Part shown: positions 63,601 to 64,000 of the stretch, piece after piece
How the letters are laid out: the number at the start of each line of letters is the position of its first letter
How positions within the stretch are numbered: the first letter of the stretch is position 1
From: Streptomyces sp. DSM 15324
Lineage (GTDB): Bacteria; Actinomycetota; Actinomycetes; Streptomycetales; Streptomycetaceae
DNA: 64,000 bases
Direction: 5' to 3'
Assembly: GCF_001514285.1 (NCBI RefSeq)
Contig: NZ_KQ949030.1
Coordinates: 1-64,000 of the forward strand
Program-made: the position numbers and the translations under genes
The notes under the pieces: model-generated
The model's database searches: none
Told to the model about the DNA's origin: nothing
The model's input: the letters and a program-made list of their open reading frames with translations, nothing else

Positions 63601-64000
63601 GCTTCTGAAGACGCTGCGGACGGCGACGTCAAGGCCGCGTTCCTTGAGGCGGGCGATGAGGACGGTGATGAGCAGGGAGTGGCCGCCGAGCGCGAAGAAG
63701 TTGTCGTGCGCGCTGATGCGGTCCTCGTCGAAGCCGAGGAGTTCGGCCCAGGCCGCGGCGAGGGTCCGCTCGGTGGCGGTGCTCGGGCTCGCGTAGGCGC
63801 GCTGCGCGAAAGCCTCGATGCCGGGTGCGGGCAGGGCCTTGCGGTCGAGCTTGCCGTTGCCGGTGATGGGGAGGCGCTCCAGGGCCATGAAGGCGCTGGG
63901 GACCATGTGGTCGGGCAGGGTCCGGCGCAGGTGGCGGGCGAGTTCGGCGCGCTGGTCCGGCTCGTCCGCGCCGGGGCGCAGGACGGTGTAGGCGACGAGC
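57631..64000 (-). CDS. Nonribosomal peptide synthetase (5' end outside the window)
   Basis: More than 2100 residues, open to the window edge. Visible order: end of an A domain (LPITGNGKLDRKAL, about 63840); PCP (FFALGGHSLLIT, Ser near 63675); C domain (63405-62100, VHHLIEDATS). Then an A domain (from 62090: FTSGSTGVPKCVLVEQ, NAYGPTENS, YRTGDLVRRLPDG, KVRGFRVELGEIE). It is interrupted before A10 by a SAM methyltransferase domain (60610-59500, LLEVGCGTGLLLFRY), typical of N-methylating modules. A10 (LPLTPNGKVDKRAL), PCP (FFDLGGHSLLATR) and a final C domain (58960-57690) follow. The last C domain has RPWGIFDGWS where HHxxxDG is expected. No thioesterase follows. The product is a peptide with at least one probably N-methylated residue; the rest is unknown. 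Confidence 0.93.
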   Translation of the reverse strand, partial: LVAYTVLRPGADEPDQRAELARHLRRTLPDHMVPSAFMALERLPITGNGKLDRKALPAPGIEAFAQRAYASPSTATERTLAAAWAELLGFDEDRISAHDNFFALGGHSLLITVLIARLKERGLDVAVRSVFRSPTLADLAADIDRAGPAAIGYAAPAPTIPEGCTRITPEMLPLVRMDQAAVDAVTARVPGGASNVQDVYPLVPSQEGIFFHHLMDPANDPYVIPILLTTPDQETCDTFVAALQAVVDRHDAMRTAVVTEGLGEPVQVVLRTVPLDVERRTLDAADSAAAEEQARAWLADPGTLTLDRAPLLRLAVAADPHSARHFLLLCVHHLIEDATSLRLILEELAAHMAGRADELPPAPAYRDFVGHTLHQLAANDAEAYFRRELGEVTEPTTPFQLVDVHGDGSRVRELRRSLPPGLTSRLREQAQRLRISPAALFHAAWALVTAATGGRDDVVFGTVLSGRLQGVPGVERMLGNFINTLPLRVRLADRSVKDLVSAVDASLKELIAYEQSALTLAQRSSGLDGDATLFSSVINFRYFEPRQGNLGPATLEDLGIRWLGSLDRTNYPLGVSVDDTGTELSLNAQVDAALSPDAVLGYMEAAVSGVVDALAADDGTSTQALDIDVLPAAERHRLLTEWNDTDKPYPDDHCLFELFEEHVRQRPDAIAVEHGEQRLTYAETNARANRVAHWLREQGVGPDALVGLCARRSPELVTGLLGILKAGGAYVPIDPDYPQERIRTLVTNSGVGIVLSQSHLPSAPLLGGDGGEHLQIVHLDTGERAGDGTQLLAGRPEHDLTRADLGLTPEHLAYAIFTSGSTGVPKCVLVEQRGVVRLVRNPDYFPTDHDTVVLHHSSISFDVGSQEVLGPLLCGGRLVLHDGDSKDVGALLDRAERSGVTMMALSAAFLPAFAEAAQGRQLPLTYLGVGGEAFSAKDVRSLHAAHPGLTVVNAYGPTENSIASTCHVIPRDIAEDAVIPIGRPIAQSTAHVLDAHLRPVPLGVVGELCVGGAGVGRGYLGNPELTKERFVADPFATKPGARLYRTGDLVRRLPDGALEFVGRVDDQVKVRGFRVELGEIENVLHSHAAVRGAVVTTQAGGETKKLVAYVRPTTDWLDATAREQNADRLEQWQDLFEDQYGTDADERMSTAATGTAGDDLNLVGWNCSYTGDAIPEHEMREWIDGTVRRIEELRPRRLLEVGCGTGLLLFRYAGACEAVHAVDISASALAGVRRGADRRGWSHITLAQGDARSVTLPEGADGTEKFDTVVINSVAQYFPNRLYLEEVIERLLPLVADGGRIFVGDVRNLDLFSAHVTAMERSRLSARTSMTALARQVQRRRQQETELLVSPSYFAGLPRRFADIGSVDIAVKRGTGGNEMLSYRYDVVLTKGQEAAPDDDLPWLTATTPDELRALLADGRRPRFGVMGLDNPRVADDVRVGESLRGTTEQQQVEPLGASRLTDAAVQRVHDLEDVLAYAEELGYGVAVTWSQDRLDGLDLILAEGERPTARARSEYAATHLANVPQIATTGQALTRTLKDHLAGRIPEYMVPSVFVALEELPLTPNGKVDKRALPAPDEADVHKEVYVAPRTATERTLCRLVQDVLGLDRVGLQDGFFDLGGHSLLATRLTIRVKQETGKELPLQSILAGATLGQLAAALDASEDGPAGETVPLVPVTGPGDQSPLSCQQSELWFLHPREHLGSAYDNVQMAYRVIGPLDRQAYARAFEGLVARHAVLRTSYLRRGDTYVQRVNDTIGFAVAFEDITGDSAVTEFLRAERPRPFRPEDRHTLRVHILTLTPYEHVVVVTRPWGIFDGWSTTIFVAELNALYQALSRREELSLPELPVQYADFAHWQARTFDSEARARQEAYWRAQLAGLPARTALRTDYRRPETKSYQGSSVEVNVPAGVLDQLKRFSKERGGTLYLTLLSAFATLLGARTDDRELAIGSPVTNRPRPELERLVGYFINVLVMRLDVRPDQAFDELLTQAKGVTAAAHEHKDIPFADLVTALVPEPDPAHSPLFQVMFNLVPAADAAPRDLGGLGFVPLPTDNGTAKFDLNLVVRETPDGLRGHLEYSTDLYARSTARELAATYERLLLKIVTQSGASLARLREAAADGGAG

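Noticed and set aside
1..64000. tRNA or rRNA genes
   Set aside because: No cloverleaf-like segment with a conserved TTCGA arm or rRNA signature was noticed; absence was not tested by computation.

Overview
The window is high-GC DNA with actinomycete gene style: GTG/ATG starts, ATGA stop-start overlaps, SpoIIE-type phosphatase, HtaA-domain protein, MmyB-type regulator remnant, NRPS. It almost certainly comes from a Streptomyces or close relative. The density of insertion sequences, truncated genes and frameshifted genes suggests an accessory region such as a chromosome arm.

Layout. 1-10.5 kb: a membrane-anchored protein coupled to an upstream gene, a drug exporter divergent from an Lrp/AsnC regulator, a leuA remnant, a nucleotidyltransferase, a two-component pair with a broken response regulator, a broken tyrosine integrase, an IclR regulator and a small secreted protein. 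10.6-18.8 kb: an IS5-type remnant, a cut metallo-hydrolase, then an IS21-like element (11606-18796, with a GCAGT target duplication). Its istB is split in the Walker A motif by a Tn554-like three-gene transposon (13837-17808), and it also carries a 116-aa passenger gene. 18.9-23.4 kb: a decayed operon of truncated P450, ferredoxin, frameshifted ferredoxin reductase, HtaA-domain protein and an alpha/alpha-toroid-like protein, flanked by an alcohol-dehydrogenase fragment and an MmyB-regulator fragment. 23.5-25.8 kb: a PAS-GAF-SpoIIE-ATPase phosphatase.

26.2-42.5 kb holds the most coherent system: a plant-glycoside-type catabolic locus with a GH78 alpha-L-rhamnosidase, two GH3 beta-glycosidases, two MFS transporters, an SDR oxidoreductase, two HSL-type esterases, a TetR regulator and a second, truncated GH78. 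Three transcription units share a conserved dyad operator of about 35 bp (30278-30313, 35515-35550, 37893-37928). I infer that these form one regulon, probably under the TetR protein, in which transporters import a glycoside, glycosidases remove rhamnose and beta-linked sugars, and the esterases and SDR act on acyl groups or aglycone.

42.8-50.2 kb is a gene graveyard: truncated MMPL, TPR regulator, LuxR, P-type ATPase and ester-cyclase fragments. Among these sit an intact alpha/beta hydrolase and a zinc-starvation unit (putative Zur box, cysteine-free L32, damaged CobW/ZigA GTPase). 50.3-54.6 kb: LysR regulator, catalase-family protein, GMC-oxidoreductase remnant and a secreted hydrolase. 54.6-56.5 kb: two related IS elements and an istB fragment. 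56.6-64.0 kb: two damaged ABC-2 permeases downstream of a large NRPS that runs off the window. Its visible part is A(partial)-PCP-C-A[MT]-PCP-C, ending in a C domain without the canonical HH motif and without a thioesterase.
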